Below are positions 1 through 10,215 of a stretch of 64,000 nt of DNA, in pieces. The stretch is from assembly GCA_010094045.1 (NCBI GenBank), contig ML986637.1, forward strand, positions 1 through 64,000, read 5' to 3'. This DNA is from Lojkania enalia. Taxonomy: Eukaryota; Ascomycota; Dothideomycetes; Pleosporales. The notes beneath the pieces are model-generated. The model was given only the letters and a program-made list of their open reading frames with translations. It did not search any database and was not told where the DNA came from. The position numbers were made by a program, and so were the translations under genes. Each line of letters starts with the position of its first letter. Position 1 is the stretch's first letter.

Positions 1-44
<44 letters not shown>

Positions 45-72
45 GGAAGAGGAAGAGGAAGAGGAAGAAGAA

Positions 73-103
<31 letters not shown>

Positions 104-165
104 AAGAAGAAGAAGAAGAAGAAGAAGAAGACGAAGACGAAGACGAAGACGAAGACGAAGACGAG
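1..165. repeat. Poly-A tract followed by GAA / GACGAA microsatellite
   Basis: Forty consecutive A residues are followed by GAGGAA units, a pure GAA run and then GACGAA units. This is low-complexity tandem repeat with no coding signal; the opposite strand is a long pyrimidine tract. It may lie in the 3' flank of the minus-strand UBC8 gene or mark a contig edge. Confidence 0.95.
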
Positions 166-633
166 AGAAGATGAGACTTTAATAGGCACAAAGCCGACGC
201 AGTAGTGAAAATTTAGAAATGAAATCGATAGAGTGAAAAGCCCTACCATCAATTTCCTCTTCTATATAGACATTAGATCCGTGTTCCTACTCGAATACAT
301 CTACTGGTCTTCTCACAACTGAAGCCTCTCGAAGAAGCTAGAGTAGACAATCTCCGTCGACATGCTAGATAGCACACGCTCACTAACCTACCGCTCGCTG
401 TAAGGGACCATGTCGAACCGCCGAGACTCGCTGCCGCCTTCGAGAATTAGGAAAGAACAGGAAAATACAAATCTAGGAGCTGGGGAATATATGCTCGTCA
501 TCTGCCTATGCAGGAATAGTGCGCCGATGTGCGCCTCGAATGACCATTCTCATAAACGAGCCGGTGGTGTAAAGCCATAAACCAAATTGCCAGAATGAAC
601 AGAAGCTTAGAAAATGTAGCAATAGGGCATCAA
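166..633. other. Intergenic, 3' flank of UBC8
   Basis: No gene-like reading frame seen. It lies downstream of the minus-strand UBC8 stop codon and probably contains its 3' UTR. Confidence 0.6.
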
Positions 634-1390
634 CTAGATGTCCTCCATATTGCCGGCCGCCCCGTCTTCTTCTTCTGACTCGTAGCTACCGACAGAACTC
701 ATCTCATCGTCGTCGTTGCTGTCCTCGTCGGCTTCATCGGCGGCATCTTTTGAAGCGTATCTCTGCACGTATTCTAGAGAAAGCATCAGTATCGTTGTGG
801 CGTGCCCAGTGTATTTCCCGGAAGCATACCCTTTACTTTGGCATCATAGCTCTTCGGTTCCCGCATGAGGAGAGCGGCGGCCTCGCCGTTTAACGGATCG
901 GTAGGATTCGGGTATCGAAGCAGTTGGGGAAGGAAGACTTCGAAGATGTTGATCATGTCATACATGGGAGACCACGTTTGGTTGATGACATCTAAGCAAA
1001 CGGAGCCAGAGCTGCGAACCAGTTAACTACAATCTTTCTGTCACCGCCAGAGTGGAATGCTTCGGAGGGCCACAGTGGGGGTCGGGCGGGGCAGTATACA
1101 GTTCGTCGATATTCGGGTGGAATATCCTATTCACAAACCCAATGCTAGGGCTCTTGTAAGGATACTGATCAGGGAGTTCCACATGAATCTTCCAGAGGCC
1201 GCCGGCGAAGGGTGCTACATGCAACTCAGTCCGACCACCCCATCATTCGGTTTCAGCGCAACCTACTCTCTTCAGGCCCCTTAAACCTCACGTAGAACTC
1301 CTGCATGTTGTCGTTCACCAAGGTGACCTCATAGTCGCTCATCAGCATCTTCATGACATCCGTTTCGATGCGTCTCTTCGGGCTGCTCAT
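634..1390 (-). CDS. UBC8: Ubiquitin-conjugating enzyme E2, UBC8/UBE2H type
   Basis: E2 enzyme that accepts ubiquitin from E1 on a cysteine; in yeast Ubc8 serves the GID ligase that degrades gluconeogenic enzymes. Four exons: 1390-1267, 1214-1100, 1011-830 and 773-634, with GTAGGT, GTATAC and GTATGC donors, giving 186 aa, close to the family's usual ~200. The protein opens [16 protein letters not shown], as UBC8 proteins do, then has [19 protein letters not shown] and HPNID. The active-site Cys is about residue 85 in [15 protein letters not shown]. The C-terminal tail is highly acidic ([19 protein letters not shown]), a hallmark of this subfamily. It is divergent from the panB-like gene at 2484. 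Confidence 0.95.
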
Positions 1391-2483
1391 GGCGGCTAGG
1401 AGTTGTCCGTCCGCTTCTCCGCCGGTGGGGTTCTTGATGATAGCGTTCGCGCCGACCTAAGGAGGCTTGGTGTTCTGTCAGTGAGGGCTTGCTCGACGAG
1501 AGCCGTAGAGGAGGACCGTGTGCTGGAGGTTGGGGAGGGGGGGGAGTTGGGGGGGCTTTAGGGTTTAATGTCGGCGGGCAATCGATAGCTGGGGAGGGGC
1601 GGGTTTGCTGGCAATACGTAAAGGCTTTGTTGGCGGGGTAAGGCGCCGTCTCTGGTATGGGAGTAAGTGACGCTGTTAGTGGAAGAAGAGAATGGTGGCA
1701 GTTTGCATTGACGATGACTCAGGAGAGTAGACGGGCGACTGAAGCACCGCAATGGTCACCCAGCGCGCAACATGGTAAGGGACGCTCCAGGGCTGTCACG
1801 AGTTCCGGGAAGTCACGCAGCCCAGGTCGACTGCTCCAGCGATCCGGGCGAGACCTGGCCGAGCGATTGGAAGACAGTCTGCGCGCCACCGCCCGGCCAC
1901 ACAGAGCACGTGCCCTGCAGCCGCACGTACCGCCGACTCCATCATTGTGTCGCAAAGGGCTATTTCGAGAGCGAGGCGCGTGATCGAAGAGGTCTTTATT
2001 TCGATACTGCTGTTGTGTGCGGTGTGTTGGGCGCCGACCCAGACTTCCAAGAGCCAGGAACACCTCCGACGCCGACGCCTGAATGAATACCAGACCAGCT
2101 CAACACCGCCGGCCCTAGCAGCTGACTCCCCGCGCGGTTGTTTGCTCGAATTGCTCGATTTCGACGACTCCCATTCGCATCCCCCTTATCTCATGGCCAT
2201 CTCAATAATGAGCTGGTCGGGTCCGCCAACAAAGGGACTGGCACGCCGGGCTGGCCTTGGCTGACCGCTCGGACCGAGGGACGGGCGGTCAAGCTCGACA
2301 AAACCTCCACCTTTCGTTCTCCAAGTTGCGCCGCAGAAAACATCACGAACGAGCACAATAAAAAGCCGGACCCTCCGCCCCTAAGATGAGCCCTTCTACA
2401 CCTCCCGCCCCGCGAGCCCGAGCCTCTGTGAAACCCACGGCGCTCGACGACACCCACCACCCCCCCGTCTCGCCGTCGTCATC
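1391..2483. promoter_or_regulatory. Divergent intergenic region UBC8 / pantothenate gene
   Basis: About 1.1 kb of GC-rich DNA between the start codons of two divergent genes, so it should hold both promoters. Reading frames within it look random. It includes a strong G-run (1532-1555) near UBC8 and a C-rich stretch just before the panB-like ATG. No clear TATA box seen. Confidence 0.6.
1532..1555 (+). other. G-run cluster, possible G-quadruplex
   Basis: Runs of 4, 8 and 7 G residues are separated by A and AGTT, with further GGGG/GGG runs about 40 nt downstream. The spacing permits a four-stranded G structure. It lies 140 nt upstream of the UBC8 start codon, with G on the non-template side for the plus strand. 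Function is inferred only from composition. Confidence 0.4.
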
Positions 2484-3574
2484 ATGTCGCGTGCCTTGAT
2501 CAGCGTCCTCCGAACTTCTTCACACGCTGTGCGCTCGCATTCGCCGCTATGTTCGTCGGTACCGGCGCTCTCGCACGCCTTGGTGCCTGCCGTCCAGGTT
2601 AGGTGGAGTTCACATTCACCGCTGGGCACACCGCCGGCCAATGCCCGCAAGCCCATTACCATCAATACCCTCCAGAGCCTCTACCGAAAGAACGAGCCCA
2701 TAACCATGATCACCGCCCATGACTTCCCCAGCGCACACGTTGCCGACCATGCCGGCATGGACATGATACTGGTCGGGGACAGTCTGGCCATGGTGGCTCT
2801 GGGTATGGAGGATACTAGTGAGGTCTTGCTGGAGGAGATGCTATTACACTGCCGGTCAGTGGCTCGAGCCAAGACTGCCGCTTTTACTGTAAGTTGTCCC
2901 TCCTGTCCAGCCAGCTTGTCTTCTTTCTGATTGACATATGATAGGTTGGTGACCTTCCAATGGGTTCATATGAGATTGCCCCTGAACAAGCCCTCGAGTC
3001 TGCCATTCGAGTCGTCAAGGAGGGCCGTGTCAAAGCCGTTAAGCTCGAGGGTGGGAAAGAGATGGCACCCACCATTGCCAAAATCACGTCCGCCGGCATC
3101 CCCGTTGTCGGCCACATTGGCCTCACGCCTCAGCGTCAGAATGCTCTGGGAGGCTTCCGGGTACAGGGCAAAAACACTGCCTCTGCGCTTGAGCTGTTGG
3201 AGGATGCTTTTGCAGTCCAGGAAGCCGGAGCATTTGCCATTGTAGTCGAAGCCGTGCCTGCGGAAATTGCTACCATGGTGACGAAGAAACTTAGCGTACC
3301 TACTATCGGCATTGGTGCTGGCAATGGTACCTCGGGTCAGGTCTTGGTTCAAGTCGATATGTCTGGTAACTTCCCACCGGGTCGCTTCCTCCCTAAGTTC
3401 GTCAAGAAGTACGGCGACGTATGGAGCGAGAGCTTGCGTGCCATTACAGAATACAAGACTGAAGTCAAGAGCCGAGTGTATCCAACCCCTGAGCATACTT
3501 ACCCCATGTCGATGACCAAGGAGGAGTTTGCCGATTTCGAAAAGATGATTGTAGAGAAAAGGGGCGCGTTGTAA
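2484..3574 (+). CDS. ECM31: 3-methyl-2-oxobutanoate hydroxymethyltransferase (ketopantoate hydroxymethyltransferase)
   Basis: First committed step of pantothenate (and so coenzyme A) synthesis: methylene-tetrahydrofolate plus 2-oxoisovalerate gives ketopantoate. Exons 2484-2888 and 2945-3574 around one 56-nt intron (GTAAGT...TAG), 344 aa; phase 0, and the join reads AAFTVGDLPMGSYE. PanB signatures are complete: ITAHDFPSAHVADHAGMD, ILVGDSLAMV, GHIGLTPQ, and IVVEAVPAEIA with the presumed catalytic Glu, then IGIGAGNGTSGQVLV. About 60 N-terminal residues rich in Ser, Arg and Ala with no acidic residue precede the barrel and look like a mitochondrial presequence (inference). ATG context is good (A at -3). 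It is convergent with ATG12. Confidence 0.96.
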
Positions 3575-3917
3575 AAGGTACATGAGCGCATGTTATTGAT
3601 CCATACGACCGTCGAGTCTCGACGAGATGTTGCATATATCGCTTTGGAGGAATTGTCATTCGCCATTTATACCCCTTCATTGTTATAGTAGCGTATAGTC
3701 TTGCTTTTCATGCAAGACGTTCTATCTTATCTGCAGCGTTGATTGTTTGCATAGATTCTGCAGTTCCATCCCAGACTGCATCATAAATAGAGTCCGTTTT
3801 CTTCACTATACCTCTGCATACGCCTCGTCTAGCCTATGACCCGCAAAGTGATCCACGAGTTGCTCATAATGCCTTGATACCATGCATCCCTTGTTCCTAC
3901 CCTCTCTTCCCATCTGT
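3575..3917. other. Short convergent intergenic region
   Basis: 3' flanks of the convergent ketopantoate hydroxymethyltransferase and ATG12 genes. No gene seen. Confidence 0.7.
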
Positions 3918-4702
3918 TCATCCAAATGCCGGCGCCAGCGCATACCCAACGACAAGCTCATCCCCGGTTTTGAAGCACTGCACACATCAGCTCAGCTCAG
4001 TTCCATACATACAACTTAATCCCCAAAACTAGCCCTCTACCAAAATATATATATTTTTAAAAATTTTTTTTTTTTTTTTCCAAAATTACAAGAAACGACA
4101 AGGTCACAGAGAGTGTCCAAGAAAGGAAGAGGGAGATAACATACCGCCCACAAATTCCCCACCCCCTCATCCAACCCCGGCGCAAACACATTCCCGACAT
4201 AACAAAACACGCTCTCGTGGTCACGGACGCCGAGCTTGCGGCGCAGGAAGCGGACTATGGTTTCGAAGCGCTGGTTGGTGGACAGCATGAACATGGCGCT
4301 GCGGAGCCGGGGCGCGGAGCCGATGGGGTGGAGGCGGATTTTGACTGTGCTGTTGGTACTAATGTTCGAGGAAGGTTGAAGATGAAGATGTAAATGGGAA
4401 ATGTAGACTATATATATATATGTGCGTGTGTATGTATGAAGGAATAAAAGGGACGGCAATCATCACTCTACGACCCACAACGAAAGACGTAGACAGAACC
4501 CACAAGTTCCCAGAGAAATTTTACGCAGATAGGTGATGAGGGAGATACACACACCCTTCTCCGGCACCTTGATCCCCGCGCTCTCCAACGCCTCCGACGC
4601 ATCGCGCGGCAGGCTCCCCAAAATCACAGACGCCGCCATGGTAAGCGGCGTCTCTACTGTGTCATCGTCGTCCGGAATCTTCTCTTCTGGCTGATTCGAC
4701 AT
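3918..4702 (-). CDS. ATG12: Ubiquitin-like autophagy protein Atg12
   Basis: Ubiquitin-fold modifier conjugated by Atg7/Atg10 to Atg5; the conjugate acts as an E3-like factor for Atg8 lipidation at the phagophore. Three exons: 4702 to about 4551, 4358-4145 and 3977-3918, about 141 aa. The fold core is clear: VKIRLHPIGSAPRLR, TNQRFETIVRFLRRKLG, VFCYVGNVFAPGLDEGVG, then after the second intron CFKTGDELVVGYALAPAFG. The protein ends on the Gly needed for conjugation, followed directly by TGA. The first intron's donor is uncertain because GTGTGTGTAT offers several sites; I chose the one that keeps frame. An in-frame ATG at 4795 exists, but MSNQPEEK (4702) is the more typical start. A poly-T/A tract near 4050-4080 lies inside intron 2. 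Confidence 0.93.
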
Positions 4703-5551
4703 ATTGCGCGTTGAGGTGGTGTGCCCAAGGTTGTATGCGTTGAAATGCCAAAGCTCCGGATCGAAGGAGAGGAGATGATAGGGTATAACGTCCAAAGTAG
4801 AATAGCACCGAGTGTTTTTTTCCTACAAGGAAGCTACTGTGGATGAATTATGGTCTGAATCACTTGGTGCTGGTCGAGTGATGGAGTAAGAGGAGTGATT
4901 GAAAAGGGAAGTCGACATTCAAACGATGTTGCCTGACCAATCACGGCCCTGTTCATCTAACCACCACACTCCACGCCATCAGAATTGGATATGTAACCAA
5001 AGATCGCGAGCACGTAGTCATGTGTAAAGGTCATGAGGCGTCGGATCAAGTTGCTAATATCCTGTAGATAGATATCTAGGCATAGTGATACTACAAAGCC
5101 TAAATTATTATCCACAATAGTCATGCCTCGAGTCTGTCGGGTCGCCATTCATCTGCACAATCAAAATAATATCCCTTAACCACAATCAGTGAACACCAAG
5201 TCCCAATTTACGCCAATTTGCAATAGCAAAAGCCACAAAACATGGCCATACACTAATATACGACCGGCGATTGATATACTCAGTGACGCATGCATCATAC
5301 ACTCAACAGTCGCTCAACATCAGAATGCTCACTTTTAAGGAATAGTCGATCAAGCCATGCCTCGCGAAAAGAAAAAGCGCCTCGAGAAATGCTGTAGGTC
5401 ACGGAAATGCTGTGTAATGGGTATTCGCAAAGTAAACACGGATCCATGCGCCAGAGGGCTGAAGAATCGAAGGAGGGTAGAAGAGAATTAAGCAGGGGCA
5501 CAATAGGCTCCAAGTAGTGTTCGTGGTTATAGGTAAGTTTCCTGATTGAAT
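4703..5551. other. Intergenic between ATG12 and DBF4
   Basis: Contains the ATG12 promoter and the DBF4 3' flank (both genes minus strand). A minus-strand frame at 5295-5555 has no introns, homology or start support and is treated as chance. Confidence 0.6.
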
Positions 5552-7512
5552 TCACTGGCGTTCAAGCTGAGACAGTAGTTGGTCCAGCTCCAACCAGTTA
5601 TCCACGGTCGTTGCGAACTTGCGGTGTTTCCGGGAGACGACATGCTGTGTAACAAATTAGCGTTGCTCATAGTTATTATGCTAATTATATGGATGTGTTA
5701 CCTCATCGAAGTCGTTGAACTTCTCCCTGCAGTTCTCGCAGTAACCTGGCTTCAGCTCCTTCTCGGTTGTCTTTCGTCGCCGGATGGCGGGCGCCCTTCT
5801 GATCTGTCTCTCTTCATCTGAATCTTCGTGAATATACCCAAGGGTCTCTTGGGCCTTGCGTTTCGCCGCTCTCGTCGGCTGAGTAGATTCTTGGTTGAGT
5901 GCAGCTCTCATGTCATTCATTACAGATGAGTGGCCGCTGTTTGCTGATGGGGCGCTATTGTTCTTCTCTAGCACCTTTCTCTTTAATTGGTTTACCTCCT
6001 TACTATGCCCTGCACGTGCTCCAGGAGCCGCAGCCGTAGAAGATATCATCTGAGACCTGATGGCAGAGGTAATATTTGATGGTTGAATGCCAGAAGCAAT
6101 TGGTTCTCCGCCTGCGAATCGAGGCATAGCGCGTATGCTTGCTTGCGCACTTCCGAACATCGGGGGCATACTATCGCCTGTGCCTGGTCGCTTAGCGGGT
6201 ATGATCTTAGGCGGATCCAGCGGCTTAGCATTTTCTTCTTGCTTGACCACCTGGCTGGAAGCGCTTCCACGCCTTGCAAGGTTATTATTCTCACCGAGGG
6301 CACGCTTCTCTTCCATTGCCGCCGTGGCACGTGTCCGTGGGGCAGCTGTTGCGGCCCTTGCAGCTCTTGTCCTTTCTTCTTGATCCTGTTGCTGTTTGCG
6401 CGCGAGAGAAGGATCCTCAACAAAAGGACATTTTCCGTTACCAGACATGCGAAATTGTGGCCATTTGCCCTCATCTTTTTTGGCAACTTTGGGGTAATCA
6501 CGTACCATTACTGGTCGCGTCACTTCATCCATGTCATGGATGTATATGTAGAATCCACGTAACTGGATCATATCTTGCGTAGCGACAGAATAGTCACGGT
6601 CCAACGGCCCATTTAGCTTCTCATTCTGAAGCAATGTCTGAAGGTCCTGACGACCTGTCTTGGATTGGACCTGACGCGCGCTCGTGTAGTCTGCCGGCTG
6701 CTCTCCAGTATCGGTGTTGAACATAGTGTTCAACATACGCTGAAGCTTCTCTGCAGACCATATCTTCATACCCAGTTCCCTCGCCTTGTACAGGATATCC
6801 CCGTTGTTGGACTTTTGAAGAACAGTATCAAACACAGATCTTTTCGTCTCAAGCTGAGCAGGGTTAACAGTGCCTTTAGCATTGGCTGAGGACGTGCTGG
6901 AGCTAGTGGTATCTATCTCTGCTGGAATTGGACGCGTAGTGATGACATGGGTAGCTTCTCGAGAAAAGAATTTCACTTCACGCTATGCATTATTTTAGCA
7001 CTACTGCAGAATATGGTAGAAATTTATAGTGCACTTACAGCACCCAAAGTCTGAGCCTGCCTCGATACCTTGCTTCGGACGTCCTCTGGGATGCTTTCGA
7101 AAAAGAAGACGAAAGAGGGAAACATTTTCCTATAGTGCCGTTGCCATTGTCGAATAGTCTCCAGATTCTCATTGAGCCCCCGCGGGTTCCTATCGGCCTG
7201 CTTTGGAACGGCTTTGACCTCGCGTGCCGCTTCGAGTTTCCGCTGAAAGGCAGTGGGAGGGGCATTACTTCTTCGAACGAGGCCATTGCGGCGGGCCTCG
7301 GCATCATCGACCTCTACTATCTGCTTTTTGGGTGGTGGCTGGCCGTATGGAAGATCGCGTTGCTCGCTGGCGTGGGAGCGCTGTCGCTTCCCGCCAACGA
7401 CAGTCGCGCGTAATGGCGAGTTGGTAGCATTTTGGAGGGTTGCGAGGGGAACACGGCGGTTTGTCATTGCGGCGTGGACCTGGGGGGAGGGTGGTATAGA
7501 GACTGCTGCCAT
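5552..7512 (-). CDS. DBF4: Dbf4 regulatory subunit of Cdc7 kinase (Dfp1/Him1/nimO family)
   Basis: Activator and targeting subunit of DDK (Cdc7-Dbf4), which phosphorylates MCM helicase to fire replication origins. Three exons: 7512-7039, 6982-5702 and 5644-5552, 615 aa; all joins in frame with GTAAGT and GTAACA donors. Motif N, BRCT-like, spans the first intron (FFFESIPEDVRSKVSRQAQT, then REVKFFSREATHVITTRPIP). Motif M lies near residues 301-340 (GFYIYIHDMDEVTRPVMV...KWPQF). The C-terminal Dbf4 zinc finger is intact across intron 2: C573-x2-C576 (GYCENC), H586 and H592 (HVVSRKHRKFA), then WLELDQLLSQLER. A low-complexity linker separates motifs M and C. Start chosen as the only good Met before the conserved region. 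Confidence 0.96.
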
Positions 7513-9173
7513 GCGTAGGAATGATTAGCGGGAAAGAGAATGCCAGAGGTGGGAGGGCAAGGGAGGGGCAGGTTTGGTAGCTTCGACGCGACAATGACGG
7601 CGACGCTTGTCTTTAGCAGCAACGGGAAGACATGATGGCACGAGAGCGTCTTGAATACAATGAGGGGACTCGACAAGACGCAATTGAGAGAGCGGTAGGC
7701 GAGTAGCTGGGGTTCGAACGTTCTCGTTGTCTCTGGCTGGGGTGCGAGGTTTGTTGTGGCTGGCATGGGAGAGACCCATAGCGCGAGAACAGCGACCGTG
7801 CACGCTAGCGCGACTCCCCGGCAACCGCGTATCCTTGGACCCCAGGCAAGCAGAAGGAAACAGAAGAATACTTACCCAGGGATGGGTTCTGCATTGTGGG
7901 CAGTAAGCAGGGGCCGTTCTGTCGATGACCTACCATTTCGATAGGTTGATATTGTGTGTGCATCGGCGCCATCGGGTTGCCATAATATACCCAATTCGGA
8001 GAAAGGCGCTGGTACTGATACATGAGCTGTGGAGAGCGTTCCTGGTAACGACAGCAGGCCCGGATTAAGTGACCCAAAGGTTGCCGTCAACGATAAGGTT
8101 GAGCCTCGAGGTTTAGCTGAAGATGTGGATATGGATGGAGAAAGCTTTTATTTTATGGCAGCTTCTGCTCCTGTTCATGGTTCCTGCGAGTCACGATATG
8201 TTTACTTTGTATATCCCCTTCCATTCGAACACGATGCCTAGAAGAACCGACTGGAAAGAGCATGCTAGCACTACTTTGATAACACTCCAGCTCGTCGATA
8301 CGAACACGTGCAGAGCAATCAGAACGAAAGAGGGCCTCCCCTTGCATGCGCAGGTACTCCGCTCATAGAATTAAGTCACAACAACCGGGAGGCATGCTAG
8401 TATGAAAATTCCTCTTGCCTATTAAAACTTCTCTTTCCATTAATCTATGCGTATTCCACCACCGCTTGAAGCATGACTTTCATCTCTGCATCACATGGTT
8501 CGCATTTCAGCGGGCCTTTTTTATCATTTCTTTCTCTTAGCAAAGGCCAAAGGACGGCTCAAGCGATTGTAAATCTACTATAGAAGATGATGATAAGGCA
8601 CAAATGTTCTTTATTTGGCTTAGAACTCACTATTTTAATGGTATTCCCTTAATTTCCTTCGGTTTTCGAGTAGGAATCTCTGCTTAATGACTAGTGCGCC
8701 ATGGTTGCAGTGCCCAATAATGTGACCCACACTTCGCCAAAGATCATTAGCCATACTAAGACGGAAAATTTTTAACAGCTTAACGTTCTTCCTATTCACT
8801 GTTGTTTGATCGAGGGGTTATTCATTGCCAAAAGAGCATGAATATGATTATTTATACCCACACTAAGGCAGTTGAGCAAACGGCTATATGAGCTACCGCG
8901 ATCATATGTCCGCGACGGTGTAAATTGTAACTTCCAAAAAAAAATAGGTTATTTTCTTTTCCAATTTGAGCTTCCGTCTTCCCACTGGGCAGATATGCAG
9001 CAGCCTCTCTATCGCCCGCTTGAGGTAAAGGTGGTACTGCCGCCGCCTTTCACCTTCACCCTCTTGATACCGTTCTCACGCATTGTCTCTTAGAAATAAA
9101 TAGTCACCCTTTAACTCCAAACATTTCCTCCCCAACCCCTCTTGTTCAATCACCACTACCACCGTAAACCACC
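7513..9173. promoter_or_regulatory. Large divergent intergenic region (DBF4 promoter)
   Basis: 1.66 kb between divergent genes. No clear gene. The DBF4-proximal part is GC-rich and contains one ACGCGA (7586-7591), a weak variant of the MluI cell-cycle box. A possible short minus-strand exon lies at 8023-7876 (starts MYQYQRLSPNWVYYG and runs to a GTAAGT donor), but I could not find a convincing partner exon; it may be 5' transcribed sequence of DBF4. The right half is AT-richer. Confidence 0.5.
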
Positions 9174-9657
9174 ATGTCTACACTTGGCCCACAATACCAC
9201 TCCGCTTACGAACTCTGGGGCAAGGGGGACGAAGCGCTCATGCGCAGGGCCTCCTCAGCCTTCAACACCATCTGTAACTACAGCGATGAGTCGCACGGCG
9301 GCTCACGCTTCATCGATGCCGACATCGCGAGGGTCCGCGAAGCCGGCAAACATCTCCAAGACAACATCCGAGACCTGAAGGATATGAGAGAAAATGTCCA
9401 GGACGGATACCAGCAAGATGTTCGCGCCGTCAGAAGTAAGAAATTCCTCTTATGTTGTATTTGGCTTTGAGACCTAATTAACCTGTTTTGAAGAGGAAGC
9501 GGTCAAGGTCGTCGCCCTCTGTGTCCACGTCTTGCATTTGATCGATCAGTGTGAGCAAGATGTCCCGTCCGGTCCACTAACCAAGAAGATGAGGGTGGAT
9601 ATAGAGATAGGAGGGCCAGAGAATGAATTAAAGATTAAGGGTGCCGCATCTAGGTAG
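9174..9657 (+). CDS. Small hypothetical protein
   Basis: Two exons, 9174-9435 and 9494-9657 (58-nt intron, GTAAGA donor, AAG acceptor), 141 aa. Starts MSTLGPQYHSAYELWGKG. The first exon is rich in charged residues and should form helices (IARVREAGKHLQDNI, MRENVQDGYQQDVRAVR); the second continues KEAVKVVALCVHVLHLID and ends in a Lys/Glu-rich tail. No signal peptide, membrane segment or recognised domain. Frame is conserved across the splice and the start has an ACC-ATG context, which favours a real gene. The family is not recognised. Convergent with the HET-like gene. Confidence 0.6.
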
Positions 9658-10215
9658 GGAGGTAACGGTAGTAGGGTGTACGCGAAGAAGCGCGAGGCGT
9701 GCAAGTATTAGAAAGTATAGGATTGTCTATTGGTTGGGATCAGCGAGTACTGGGGATATGAATGCACCTTCAGTGGAGTAAAATGTACAGTATAGCTTTA
9801 AATTTCAATTTCTCACCCCCATCAATTCTGATTCTGGGGCTTCACATATTTTGTCGATCTCTTAATGTTGCCTAGCTTAGTGATGCCCATATTTTACTAG
9901 CTAGTGAATGTATACGTGACATGATAATACATTGTAGAGAAAGAAGTAGACTAGAAAGCAGCAGAAGAGCTCTGTCACTCCATCGAGGAATAATCAGAGA
10001 TACATACACCCTATGCATTCCGCTGAATCCTAATCGAGCCTAGAAGATCGTCATTGAATTGTCAAAAGTGAGACCCACCAAAAGAGAGTCCTAGATAATA
10101 ATAGACACTTAAATACCTGCCGGTGAAAAGATAACGCCGCTTGAGAAACAATTTGAAGTGCCGGTAAACTTCGTCAATGCCATTTTACGAGAACCTCCAT
10201 TGTATTATGGGGTTA
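9658..10215. other. Convergent intergenic region
   Basis: 3' flanks of two convergent genes; nothing else seen. Confidence 0.6.

Noticed and set aside
1559..1566. TTTAGGG/TTAGGG telomere-like word
   Set aside because: Single copy inside an intergenic G-rich region, with no tandem array; not telomeric.
2966..3583. Long open frame antisense to the ketopantoate hydroxymethyltransferase gene
   Set aside because: Mirror of a highly biased coding exon; the plus strand has complete PanB motifs.
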